Assembly (NCBI GenBank): GCA_947331495.1
Contig: CAMZOI010000002.1
Coordinates: forward strand, 362,208-426,207
Source: Erythrobacteraceae bacterium Alg239-R51
Lineage (GTDB): Bacteria > Pseudomonadota > Alphaproteobacteria > Sphingomonadales > Sphingomonadaceae
Direction: 5' to 3'
Length of the DNA: 64,000 nt
Both the position numbers and the translations under genes were made by a program. Shown here piece after piece: positions 53,772-62,684 of this stretch. The notes beneath the pieces are model-generated. The model was given only the letters and a program-made list of their open reading frames with translations, ran no database searches and had not been told where the DNA came from. Numbering within the stretch: position 1 is the first letter of the stretch; every line of letters begins with the position of its first letter.

Positions 53772-54398
53772 ATGCTCAAGCATCTGGCATCGCTTACCGC
53801 CGCTGCGCTGGCATTGCTGACACCTACAGGCGCAGCCGGGCAGAGCACGGCCCCGGGCCAGGCGAAGGCTGACTATCATGCCTGGCTGGCTCAGTCGCCC
53901 CAGAACCGCGACCGCGTGCGCGCGTTCCAAGCCTTCCTGGCCCAGAAGCACGCGAGAAACGTCCTGCCGACGTGGCAGTTGGTGCGTACCTCGTCCTCGT
54001 GGCGCGAATGTTCTGCCGAGCGGTTCGAGGTGGCGCCCGTCCAGCAGTGGCAGAATATCGTGAACACGCTCGCCTTTGTGAAAAACGAAGTCGTGCCTGC
54101 AGTGGGCGAGGTTGAGGCATTGTCGGCGTTTCGCAACGAGGAACTGAACTCTTGTTCCGGAGGAAGGCCCGGCTCGGCCCACCGTATGTTCTTTGCCATG
54201 GATCTGGTTCCGGCGGGCGGCATTGCGCGTAACGAACTCATTTCGGAACTGTGCGAAGCCCATGCCGAACGGGGCGAAGCATACAAGGCCGGACTGGGTT
54301 TCTACAGCGGTCTGCGCTTCCATGTCGACAGCAGCGGATATCGCCGCTGGGGCTCCGATGGTCGCGGATCGAGCTCACCCTGCAACCGGGTCTCGTAG
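53772..54398 (+). CDS. M15-type D-Ala-D-Ala carboxypeptidase family protein
   Basis: A 208-residue exported protein: signal peptide MLKHLASLTAAALALLTPTG with cleavage after GAAG. The zinc site of the M15 family is visible as SAHRMFFAMDL near residue 137 (SxHxxxxAxD) and YSGLRFHVDSSGYRRWG near 180 (FHVD). Cysteines are present (three or four), possibly as disulfides. Start at ATG 53772 with GAGG eight bases upstream. It should trim peptidoglycan stem peptides. Confidence 0.83.
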   Translation: MLKHLASLTAAALALLTPTGAAGQSTAPGQAKADYHAWLAQSPQNRDRVRAFQAFLAQKHARNVLPTWQLVRTSSSWRECSAERFEVAPVQQWQNIVNTLAFVKNEVVPAVGEVEALSAFRNEELNSCSGGRPGSAHRMFFAMDLVPAGGIARNELISELCEAHAERGEAYKAGLGFYSGLRFHVDSSGYRRWGSDGRGSSSPCNRVS

Positions 54399-54416
54399 AC
54401 CTTAGCGCGCTTGCTG

Positions 54417-54881
54417 TTATCTGCAGAGCGGATTGCCGACCAGATCGTCGGCGCTCATGGCGCCTTCCAGACTGTCATCCGTTTTTTCGAAAGATTTACC
54501 CGCCAGCGTTGCGTCGGGACCGCAGTAGTAAGAGCAACCTTCGGGGACGCTTGCAGGGAATGTCACCCGGGTGTCCGCCACGTTTGCCCGAAGTTCGCAA
54601 TTCTCGTCTCCGGCCATGATCAGACGCAATTCGTCGCCGGCCTGCGGCACACGGCCGATGCCGCTGCAAGCCGCCCGGTCCGGCTCCAGAGTGACGATGC
54701 CGAACCGAACGGCGCCCGAGGGAGCCGTGACCATGCAAATGCGATCCTGTTGCTTGCCCTCGCCTTCTCCAAGATAGAGACCGGTGAGATTGCTCGTCCC
54801 GACCGGGTCCTCGACTTCCGTATCACCGCAACTGGCGAACAAGAGCATCAGCAGCGGGGCGGTAAGTCTCAGATAAGGCAT
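54417..54881 (-). CDS. Predicted lipoprotein, cysteine-rich, function unknown
   Basis: A 154-residue protein from ATG 54881: MPYLRLTAPLLMLLFASCGD is a lipoprotein signal with lipobox FASC. The mature part has six further cysteines and a compact all-beta look (GLYLGEGEGKQQDRICMV, GIVTLEPDRAACSGIG). No known family recognised. It converges with the M15 peptidase gene; the beta-lactamase gene starts 168 bases away on the other strand. Confidence 0.7.
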   Translation of the reverse strand: MPYLRLTAPLLMLLFASCGDTEVEDPVGTSNLTGLYLGEGEGKQQDRICMVTAPSGAVRFGIVTLEPDRAACSGIGRVPQAGDELRLIMAGDENCELRANVADTRVTFPASVPEGCSYYCGPDATLAGKSFEKTDDSLEGAMSADDLVGNPLCR

Positions 54882-55049
54882 AGGCTCTTCAGTCAAAGCG
54901 CGAAAACTAAAAAGGTTCTCGCAAGCGACCAATCTTCCGTTTGTTGTTGTTGCTTACGTTGGAACCTCGCCACCGGTCGACGGTTTGAACTGGACGTCGC
55001 AAGTGGCGGATCACGCCCGAGCCAGTAACCTAACCGATGCCGAGTTTCC

Positions 55050-56249
55050 TTGAATTCGCCGACCGATCCTGACCCAACGAAAAAGTCCAGCCTCTCGCTC
55101 CCCGATGCGCAGAAATGGCTCTGGCCAATGGTCTTGGCGTTGCCAATTCTCATTAGCGGATGTTCGCAAGGCGACCGGTCGGAAAAGCCGGATCCGCAAC
55201 CGACCCAGGAAATAGCAGGCAAAACCACGACTAGGAACGAACCCGATGCGAACGCGGAGCAGGCTTCACCGGAGCCGCCCGCTCTACCAGCCCCGCGTGC
55301 GCCGGAGACCGAGGCGGAGAAGCAGCTCGACCAGACGATCCGGCAGCTTGGCGAGAGCCTCGAGGGCGATGTGGGCATCGCGGTGCGGGATCTCGCAAGC
55401 GGCTGGACTGCGCACTTCGGCGGCGACGACTATCGTCCGCAGCAAAGCGTGAGCAAGCTCTGGGTGGCAATTACGGTGCTCGATCAGGTGGACAGGGGCA
55501 AACTGGATCTGTCGGAAGAGGTTACGCTGGAACGTGACGATTTGACCGTATTCTACCAGCCGGTCCGAACGCTCATCCTGCGCAATGACGGTTATACGAC
55601 CACTCTTGGCGACCTTCTCGAACGCGCAATTGTGCGGAGCGACAATACGGCGAACGACTTCCTGCTGCGTCGGGCTGGGGGACCCGAAGCGGTACGTCGG
55701 ACACTGGCGCGGTTGGGGTTGGGCGGGATCAGGTTCGGCCCCGGAGAGCAGGAGTTGCAGAGCGAGATCGCCGGGCTCGAATGGAAGCCTGAATATTCGA
55801 TCGGGCCAGCATTCATCAACGCACGCGCCGAAGTGCCTCTCGAAGAGCGCCGCACCGCCTTTAAGGATTATCTGACCGAGCCGATGGACGGGGCAAAGCC
55901 CGTCGGTATCGTGCATGCCCTGGGCAAGCTGGAGAAGGGGCAACTCCTTTCGTCGTCATCCACTCGGCACTTGCTCAAGCTGATGACGAGGTCGGCCACG
56001 GGGGAGCGGCGGTTGAGCGGAGGAGTACCAGCGAACTGGTCAATCGCGCACAAGACAGGCACCGGGCAGATTCTCGAAGGCACGCAGGCCGGCTATAACG
56101 ATATCGGTCTGATCAGCGCGCCCGATGGGCAGTCCTATGCAGTCGCGGTTCTGATCGGCCAGACCAGTCGCCCGCGAGCCGAGCGCAGGCAATTGATGCA
56201 AGCCACGGTCGAGGCGGTCGTCGCATACTATGGCTCGACGAACGATTGA
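55050..56249 (+). CDS. Class A beta-lactamase-type serine hydrolase, lipoprotein
   Basis: A 399-residue serine beta-lactamase/transpeptidase-fold protein. After a 26-residue polar leader come a hydrophobic segment and lipobox (ILISGC), then a proline-rich linker to residue 85. The motifs are SVSK near residue 133 (SxxK), SDN near 195, and HKTGTG near 335. In the omega loop, EQELQ takes the place of the usual EPELN, so Glu166 is present and Asn170 is Gln. The region between omega loop and KTG is longer than in TEM, as in some environmental class A enzymes. Activity on beta-lactams is likely but not certain. Confidence 0.87.
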   Translation: MNSPTDPDPTKKSSLSLPDAQKWLWPMVLALPILISGCSQGDRSEKPDPQPTQEIAGKTTTRNEPDANAEQASPEPPALPAPRAPETEAEKQLDQTIRQLGESLEGDVGIAVRDLASGWTAHFGGDDYRPQQSVSKLWVAITVLDQVDRGKLDLSEEVTLERDDLTVFYQPVRTLILRNDGYTTTLGDLLERAIVRSDNTANDFLLRRAGGPEAVRRTLARLGLGGIRFGPGEQELQSEIAGLEWKPEYSIGPAFINARAEVPLEERRTAFKDYLTEPMDGAKPVGIVHALGKLEKGQLLSSSSTRHLLKLMTRSATGERRLSGGVPANWSIAHKTGTGQILEGTQAGYNDIGLISAPDGQSYAVAVLIGQTSRPRAERRQLMQATVEAVVAYYGSTND

Positions 56250-56422
56250 TGCCACGAATTGCGCTCTTGGATACGCCTGTGGCGCAGCGCAAAGGCATAT
56301 CTCGACTTTGGCCGATTGATTTTTGCTTTTCTCAGACCGGACGGTGGCAACGCCTTGAGGGGGTGGCCAAGATGTTGCGATGCTGGCTAAAGCTAAACCC
56401 GTCTTAAATATTGGATCACGCT

Positions 56423-58264
56423 ATGCGCCTTTTCTTACTGGCTTCGACCGCTCTTCTCGCATCCTGCGCAACCGTTCCCGCGCCTGCAAATAACCAAACC
56501 GGCCCTGATGCGACGGCGGCTGTTCAGGCAGGTCAGAGCGAGGCGCTCGCCGTTCTCTTTGAACGCTACGATGCGGCGCAACTGGCGATGTCTCCGATCT
56601 CGAAAGCCTATCGCGGGGTTATCGACGAAGACTATGGCGAATGGGACGAACTGACCGATGCGGCCGAAGCGCGGGCACAGGCGCTGAACCTGGCCACGCT
56701 TGGCAGCATGCGCTCGCAATTCGAACGCGAAGAACTCTCGGCGGAAGATCGGCTGTCGTTTGACCTGTTCGAGGCCATGGTTGCCCGCAGCACCGCAGCT
56801 TACGAATTCCGCGAAAACGATTTCCTCTTCGACCAAATGAACGGGTTGCAGAGCTTCGTGCCAAGCTTCCTCATCAATATTCACCGCGTTCGCGACCGGG
56901 CGACCGCCGAAGCCTATGTGGAACGACTGCGGACCGCCGATACATTTCTGGATCAGGCCATCGAGGAAAGCGCCGAAAGGGCCGCGGCCGACGTGATGCC
57001 GCCTCGCTGGGTCTACGCGTATGTAATCAGTGATGCGAAGAACGTTATCAGCGGCGCCCCGTTTGAAGAAGGCAGGGATTCCCCGATTTTCGCCGATCTC
57101 AAGGAGAAGGTGAATGCGCTCGAGATCCCGGATGAGGACAAGACCCGGCTGATCGCCGAAGGCCGGTCGGCGATCATCGGTGATCTCGCCCCCGCATACC
57201 GCAGGCTCATCGCCGAAATGGAACGGCAGCAGGCTGTCGCGCCGACCGACGATGGCATCTGGCGCCTTGCCCGCGGCGATGAATATTATGCCGAACGACT
57301 GGCCAATTACACGACCACCGATCTTACTGCCGATCAGATCCATGCGCTCGGGTTGCGGGAGGTCGATCGCATCCATGGCCAAATGCGAACGATCATGGAG
57401 CAGGTCGGATTCGAAGGCACCTTGCAGGAGTTCTTCACGCACCTGCGTGAGGGCGATCAATACTATTACGATACTCGCGAAGCCTACCTTGCCGATGTCG
57501 ACAGGGTTCTGACGGCGATGGAAGCCGAACTGCCGCGCTATTTCAACACGCTTCCCAAAGCTGACCTGCGCGTCAAGCCGGTCGAGGAGTTTCGCGAGAA
57601 ATCGGCGGGCAAGGCATTCTACCAGTCCCCCACTCCAGACGGCTCTCGGCCGGGCACCTATTACGTGAACCTCTACAATTTGCGCGATATGTCGAAGACC
57701 GAACTCGAGGCTCTCGCCTATCATGAGGGCGTTCCGGGACACCATCTGCAGCGTGCCGTGCAGACCGAACTCGGCGATGTTCCCCCGTTCCGGCGCTTCG
57801 GAGGCGTGACGGCCTACACCGAAGGCTGGGGCCTTTATTCGGAAGAACTGGGCAAGGACATGGGGTTCTATACCGATCCCTATTCCGATTTTGGTCGGCT
57901 CGGCATGGAGTTGTGGCGTGCGGCGCGGCTGGTCGTCGACACCGGCATCCACCACAAGCGTTGGACCCGCGAGCAGGCAATCGAGTGGCTCCAGACGAAC
58001 ACGCCCAACCCGGAAGGTGACGTGCGAAAGGCGATCGAGCGCTATATCGTCTATCCGGGCCAGGCCACGGCCTACATGATCGGCAAACTCAAGATTATGG
58101 AGCTACGCGAGAATGCGCGCGAGGCCTTGGGCGAGAGTTTCGACATCCGCGATTTCCACGATGTGGTCTTGCTTTCTGGCCCGGTTCCGCTGGACATACT
58201 GGAGAACCGGGTCGACGCCTGGATAGCGAGCGGTGGTGGTCGCGTTGAAAGTAGCGAGAACTGA
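56423..58264 (+). CDS. DUF885 family metallopeptidase-like lipoprotein
   Basis: A 613-residue protein starting at ATG 56423 with lipoprotein signal MRLFLLASTALLASC (lipobox LASC). Mostly helical; the zinc-binding motif HEGVPGHHLQ (HExxxH-like) near residue 436 and the following AYTEGWGLYSEELG (second Glu) define DUF885. Family members are predicted periplasmic peptidases or esterases with a catalytic Glu and two His. A TTG four codons upstream is an alternative start. It stands alone between the beta-lactamase and TonB receptor genes. Confidence 0.9.
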   Translation: MRLFLLASTALLASCATVPAPANNQTGPDATAAVQAGQSEALAVLFERYDAAQLAMSPISKAYRGVIDEDYGEWDELTDAAEARAQALNLATLGSMRSQFEREELSAEDRLSFDLFEAMVARSTAAYEFRENDFLFDQMNGLQSFVPSFLINIHRVRDRATAEAYVERLRTADTFLDQAIEESAERAAADVMPPRWVYAYVISDAKNVISGAPFEEGRDSPIFADLKEKVNALEIPDEDKTRLIAEGRSAIIGDLAPAYRRLIAEMERQQAVAPTDDGIWRLARGDEYYAERLANYTTTDLTADQIHALGLREVDRIHGQMRTIMEQVGFEGTLQEFFTHLREGDQYYYDTREAYLADVDRVLTAMEAELPRYFNTLPKADLRVKPVEEFREKSAGKAFYQSPTPDGSRPGTYYVNLYNLRDMSKTELEALAYHEGVPGHHLQRAVQTELGDVPPFRRFGGVTAYTEGWGLYSEELGKDMGFYTDPYSDFGRLGMELWRAARLVVDTGIHHKRWTREQAIEWLQTNTPNPEGDVRKAIERYIVYPGQATAYMIGKLKIMELRENAREALGESFDIRDFHDVVLLSGPVPLDILENRVDAWIASGGGRVESSEN

Positions 58265-58289
58265 AATCTCTTTGTCTGCGCGTAGTAAC

Positions 58290-58359
58290 TTGGCGGGAAA
58301 AACTTCACAAATCTGCGGAAAATCCATTGCGATCCAGACCTGCCGGTTGGCGGAAAAAC
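58290..58359. repeat. Two copies of TTGGCGG(G)AAAAAC upstream of the TonB receptor gene
   Basis: TTGGCGGGAAAAAC (58290-58303) and TTGGCGGAAAAAC (58347-58359) are near-identical direct repeats 57 bases apart; a weaker related copy, TGCGGAAAATCC, lies at 58314-58325. The spacing and location between the DUF885 stop and the receptor start suggest operators for the receptor gene. Regulator unknown. Confidence 0.4.
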
Positions 58360-58462
58360 GTTATTTGTTCTGTATATTCCCTGCAAGGCTGGGATAACAG
58401 GGTGTAGAGCAGCTCGCAGCAGACTCCCCGCTCCGCCACCGGCCCTCAGACCATTGGATGTC

Positions 58463-60517
58463 ATGACGGAAAATGACGCCATTCGAAGTACAGGAAAGCT
58501 CCCCTTGAGACCTGCGCAAAAACTTGCATTCGCCGCCTTTTCGATCGCGGCGTGTCCGGCGTTCGCGCAGGAAGACACTCCTTCGCCCGAGACGATCGTC
58601 GTGACTGCGGAAGGTCTCGAAACCCCGCTTGGCACAGCGGCTTACGACACGCAGGTCATCGCCCGGGAGCAGTTGATCTCGGTGCCGTCCGGACGGATCG
58701 AGGAAGCGCTGGCCGCTGTCGCGGGATTTCAGCAATTCCGGCGCTCGGACAGTCGCTCGGCAAATCCTTCGGCACAGGGTGCCACCCTCCGCGCGCTCGG
58801 CGGAAACGCGACCAGCCGCGCGCTGGTGCTGCTCGACGGGGTGCCGCTGTCCGATCCGTTCTTCGGCTATGTCCCGTTCAACGCCATCGCACCCGAACGC
58901 CTGGCGCGGGCCCGCGTCACACGTGGTGGCGGATCGGGACCGTTCGGCGCAGGCGCGCTGGCGGGAACGATAGAGTTGTTCAGTGCCGATGCCGATCTGC
59001 TTGGTCCGTTCAGCGCTCGCGCTCTTGTCAATGATCGGGGAGAGACCGAGGCCGCAGCTACCCTCGCCGGTGAGCTCGGCGAAGGTTTCGGAACGATCTC
59101 TGCGCGTTGGGACCGGGGGCAGGGGTTCTTCACCACGCCGCAAGACCAGCGCGTACCGCTGACATCGCGCGCATCGTTCGACAATTTCTCGGTCCAGCTT
59201 CGCGGCGTCGCGCCGGTATCGGAAACGGTCGAACTGCAAGCCCGCATGCTGATCTACGATGACGATCGGACGCTTCGCTTCGAAGGTGCCGACAGTTCGA
59301 GCGAGGCGCAGGATGCCAGCTTGCGGCTGGTGGGGCGCGGCGAATGGCAGTTCGATCTCATCGGCTATGTCCAGTCGCGCAACTTTTCGAACAAGGTCAT
59401 AAGCTCCACACGGTTCGTGCCGGTGCTCGACCAGAGAAATACGCCTTCGACCGGCCTGGGTGGCAAGCTGGAAGTCCGCCCCCCGATTGGCGATAATCAG
59501 GTATTGCGGCTGGGCACCGATTACCGCAGTTCCGATGGCGAACTGTTCGAAACGGCCATCAGCGCGTTTTCCGGTGCGGTCACCGCGCGCCGCAATGCAG
59601 GCGGGACCAATACCGATCTCGGCCTTTTCGCAGAATACGAACGCACGTTCGATGCGGTTACCTTGACCGGCGGGGCGCGGCTTGACCGCTTTACCATTCG
59701 CAACGGGTTCTTTGCCGCAATCGATGGTTCGGGCGCGCCGCTGGTCGACGATCGCTTCCCCGATCGCTCCGGATGGGAAGAAAGTTTTCGTGGCGGCGCG
59801 CTGGTGCGTCTTGGGGCCGGATGGCGCGTGCGCGCCGCGGTTTACACCGGTTTGCGCCTGCCGACGCTGAACGAACTGTACCGTCCGTTCGTCGTCTTCC
59901 CGGTCGTCACACAGGCCAATGCCGCGCTCGAGAACGAGCGGCTCGAAGGGTATGAGGGCGGGGTCGACTACACGCCGAGCGAGGCGATCGACCTGTCGCT
60001 GACGGTTTTCGACAACCGGGTGAACGATGCAATTGCCAATGTCACCATCGAGGAAAACCTGCGGCAGCGCCGCAATATCGATGCGATCCGCTCGCGCGGG
60101 GTGGAGGCGAGCGCGGGTTTGACTTTCGGAAATCTGCGGTTCGATGGCTCGCTCGCCTATACCGATGCCGAAGCGCGCGGTTCCGGCTTTGCCGCAGCTC
60201 TCGACGGGTTGCGGCCTGCGCAGACCCCGCGTTGGGCGGGCGGTGCGATTGTCAGCTATCGCCCTGCCGAACGCGTTCTCCTCGCGGCAAACCTGCGCCA
60301 TGTGGGGCGCCAGTTCGAGGACGATTTGCAAAGCGATCTGTTGCCGAGCGCGACCACGTTGGGCGCCTATGCGGAATTTCCGCTGAGCAGGGAAATTTCG
60401 CTGGTATTGCGCGGCGAAAACCTGACCGACGAGCGGATCGTGACGCTGCAACGGGGCGACACGATCGATCTTGGCGTGCCGCGCACGGTCTGGGCGGGGC
60501 TCAAGCTCGGTCTTTAA
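58463..60517 (+). CDS. TonB-dependent outer-membrane receptor
   Basis: A 684-residue receptor starting at the ATG 58463 (a TTG three codons upstream is possible). Signal sequence ends AACPAFAQ; the plug domain follows with a TonB-box-like ETIVVTAEG near residue 47, SGRIEEALAAVAGFQQ, and GGSGPFGAGALAGTI. The rest is a 22-strand barrel ending LGVPRTVWAGLKLGL. It lacks the N-terminal signalling domain. Substrate unknown; no adjacent siderophore or vitamin B12 genes and no cobalamin riboswitch are seen. Confidence 0.9.
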   Translation: MTENDAIRSTGKLPLRPAQKLAFAAFSIAACPAFAQEDTPSPETIVVTAEGLETPLGTAAYDTQVIAREQLISVPSGRIEEALAAVAGFQQFRRSDSRSANPSAQGATLRALGGNATSRALVLLDGVPLSDPFFGYVPFNAIAPERLARARVTRGGGSGPFGAGALAGTIELFSADADLLGPFSARALVNDRGETEAAATLAGELGEGFGTISARWDRGQGFFTTPQDQRVPLTSRASFDNFSVQLRGVAPVSETVELQARMLIYDDDRTLRFEGADSSSEAQDASLRLVGRGEWQFDLIGYVQSRNFSNKVISSTRFVPVLDQRNTPSTGLGGKLEVRPPIGDNQVLRLGTDYRSSDGELFETAISAFSGAVTARRNAGGTNTDLGLFAEYERTFDAVTLTGGARLDRFTIRNGFFAAIDGSGAPLVDDRFPDRSGWEESFRGGALVRLGAGWRVRAAVYTGLRLPTLNELYRPFVVFPVVTQANAALENERLEGYEGGVDYTPSEAIDLSLTVFDNRVNDAIANVTIEENLRQRRNIDAIRSRGVEASAGLTFGNLRFDGSLAYTDAEARGSGFAAALDGLRPAQTPRWAGGAIVSYRPAERVLLAANLRHVGRQFEDDLQSDLLPSATTLGAYAEFPLSREISLVLRGENLTDERIVTLQRGDTIDLGVPRTVWAGLKLGL

Positions 60518-60538
60518 CCCCGCCGCATCCTTTCACGA

Positions 60539-61807
60539 TCAATCGACGAAATCGTCCACGCGCTCGACGATGATGGCTGGGGCCATGCCGCCGGCCGCGC
60601 ACATCGTGACAAGTCCGTAACGCTTGTCCTGGCGTTCCAGCTCGTCGACCATGGTGCCGATCAGGATCGATCCGGTCGCCCCGATCGGGTGGCCAAGAGC
60701 GATCGAACCGCCATTTACGTTGACCTTGTCCCAGTCGAGATCGAGATCGCGCACGAACTTGGCAGCGACCACGGCAAAGGCCTCGTTGATTTCGTAAAGG
60801 TCGATATCGTCCTTGGTCAGTCCGGCCTTTTCCAGAACCTTCTTCGCCGCGGGCACGGGCGCGTTCAGCATCAGAGTGGGATCGTCACCCATATTGGCCG
60901 TCGCGACGATGCGCGCGCGCGGTTTCAGGCCATGTTCCTGCGCGTATTCCTTGCTGGTGACCAGTACCGCTGCAGCGCCGTCGACCACGCCCGAACTGTT
61001 TCCCGCATGGTGGAAATGCTGGATTTCCAGATCGGGGTATTTTGCATTCACCAGTCCGGCAAAGGTCGTGCCGCTCTTGTCCAGCGGGACGTTCGCGATC
61101 TTGGCAAAGGCGGGGTCCAGCTCGGCAAGTCCCTCGCGGGTCGTCTGCGGGCGAGGGTACTCTTCCTGGTCGAGCACGACATTGCCGTCGTCGTCCTTGA
61201 CCGGAACGACCGACTTGTCGAAGCGGCCTCCCTCGATCGCCTTTGCGGCACGCTGCTGGCTGCGATAGCCGACCACGTCGAGTTCCTCGCGGGTGAAGCC
61301 TTCCATCGTCGCGATGGCATCGCCGCACACGCCCTGGTGGCTCTGCGGGTGGGTGGCCTGCAGACGCTGGTTGTAGCTGCCCATCATCGGCGGTTTCAGA
61401 CCCGCCGCCATCTTCTCCTTCGACATCTGGCCGGTAAGGCTCATCATCTCGGTGCCGCCTGCGACAACGCAGTCTTCCATGCCGCTCATGACCTGCGCCG
61501 CCGCCAATGCGACCGAGGTTATCCCGCCGCCGCAGAACCGGTCGAGCGTGGTCCCCGAAGAGGTCACGTCGTAACCGGCATCGAGCGCGGCCATGCGTCC
61601 CAGATCGCCCGCCTGCATGCCGTCCTGCGTGCTGACCGACCAGATCACGTCGTCGACCGTCTTGGTGTCCAGCCCGTTGCGATCCCGGATCGCGCCCAGC
61701 ACCGTCGCGGCCAGGTGCTGCGGATGCATGGCGGCAAGCGCGCCCTTGCCCTGCTTGCCAATGCCGCGCGGGGTGCGGACAGCGTCGATGATATAGGCTT
61801 CGGACAT
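60539..61807 (-). CDS. Acetyl-CoA C-acyltransferase (thiolase)
   Basis: A 422-residue thiolase that cleaves 3-ketoacyl-CoA or condenses two acyl-CoAs. The nucleophilic cysteine is in [16 protein letters not shown] near residue 92, the His in GHPIGATGS near 374 and the second Cys in [11 protein letters not shown] near 404. It belongs to a branch with a longer N-terminal half, as in bacterial degradative thiolases. Divergent from the enoyl-CoA hydratase gene, 114 bases away, so both are likely part of one fatty-acid or aromatic degradation unit. Confidence 0.94.
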   Translation of the reverse strand: MSEAYIIDAVRTPRGIGKQGKGALAAMHPQHLAATVLGAIRDRNGLDTKTVDDVIWSVSTQDGMQAGDLGRMAALDAGYDVTSSGTTLDRFCGGGITSVALAAAQVMSGMEDCVVAGGTEMMSLTGQMSKEKMAAGLKPPMMGSYNQRLQATHPQSHQGVCGDAIATMEGFTREELDVVGYRSQQRAAKAIEGGRFDKSVVPVKDDDGNVVLDQEEYPRPQTTREGLAELDPAFAKIANVPLDKSGTTFAGLVNAKYPDLEIQHFHHAGNSSGVVDGAAAVLVTSKEYAQEHGLKPRARIVATANMGDDPTLMLNAPVPAAKKVLEKAGLTKDDIDLYEINEAFAVVAAKFVRDLDLDWDKVNVNGGSIALGHPIGATGSILIGTMVDELERQDKRYGLVTMCAAGGMAPAIIVERVDDFVD

Positions 61808-61921
61808 TGGGTTGGCTCCTCTCTAAGGTTCTCGATCGCGGCGAATTGCCGGTTGACGTTTGCGTAAGCCTCCCGCAGCAAGGGCGCAAGAACAGTTTCA
61901 GTTTGCAATGGAGAGAGGCAG

Positions 61922-62683
61922 ATGTCCGAACAAGTGCTGACCGAGGTCGACAATGGCGTGCTGATCGTCACGATCAACCGCCCCGAAGCCAAGAATGCGA
62001 TGACCAAGGCCGCGGCCGAAGGCATCGCGGCGGCGATGGACCGGCTGGACAAGGACGACGATCTGCGCGTCGGCATATTGACCGGCGCGGGCGGCACGTT
62101 CTGTTCGGGCATGGATCTCAAGGGATTCCTCAAGGGCGAATCGCCCAGCGTCGAAGGACGCGGCTTCGGGGGTGTAGTGCAGGCACCGCCCTCCAAGCCG
62201 CTGATTGCGGCTGTCGAGGGCTATGCGCTGGCGGGCGGCTTGGAACTGATGATCGCCTGCGATCTGGTCGTGGCCAACAAGGATGCGAAGTTCGGCATTC
62301 CCGAGGCGAAGCGCGGCCTAGTCGCGGCGGCGGGCGGGGTAATGATGTTGCCCGACCAGATCCCCGAACGGATCGCGATGGAATTGGCCCTGACCGGCGA
62401 ATTCATCGGTGCCGAACGCGCTTACGAACTTGGCTTGATCAACCGCATCGTCGATGGATCGGCGCTGGACGGGGCCAAGGAACTGGCCGGCAAGATTGCC
62501 GAGAACGGCCCGCTGGCTGTCCGCGTCTCCAAGCAGATCATGAAGGAATCGCGCGGCTGGGCGATGGACGAACGCTATGACAAGCAGGCTCAGCTGATCG
62601 GCCCGGTCTTCGTGTCGGAGGATGCCCGCGAAGGCGCGGCCGCCTTTGCCGAAAAGCGCAAGCCCAACTGGAAGGGGAAGTAA
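61922..62683 (+). CDS. Enoyl-CoA hydratase/isomerase family protein
   Basis: A 253-residue crotonase-fold enzyme. The CoA/oxyanion signature GAGGTFCSGMDLKGF near residue 58 and EGYALAGGLELMIACDL near 100 are typical; the general base position falls in the helix KFGIPEAKRGLVAAAGG near 125. It hydrates trans-2-enoyl-CoA or a related substrate. GGAGAG precedes the ATG. Two bases separate it from the acyl-CoA dehydrogenase ATG, so they are co-transcribed. Confidence 0.93.
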   Translation: MSEQVLTEVDNGVLIVTINRPEAKNAMTKAAAEGIAAAMDRLDKDDDLRVGILTGAGGTFCSGMDLKGFLKGESPSVEGRGFGGVVQAPPSKPLIAAVEGYALAGGLELMIACDLVVANKDAKFGIPEAKRGLVAAAGGVMMLPDQIPERIAMELALTGEFIGAERAYELGLINRIVDGSALDGAKELAGKIAENGPLAVRVSKQIMKESRGWAMDERYDKQAQLIGPVFVSEDAREGAAAFAEKRKPNWKGK

Positions 62684-62684
62684 T

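Noticed and set aside
58265..58453. Cobalamin riboswitch before the TonB-dependent receptor
   Set aside because: The region has GGTG- and CCGCCACC-like pieces, but the order and spacing of the conserved B12-box elements are absent.
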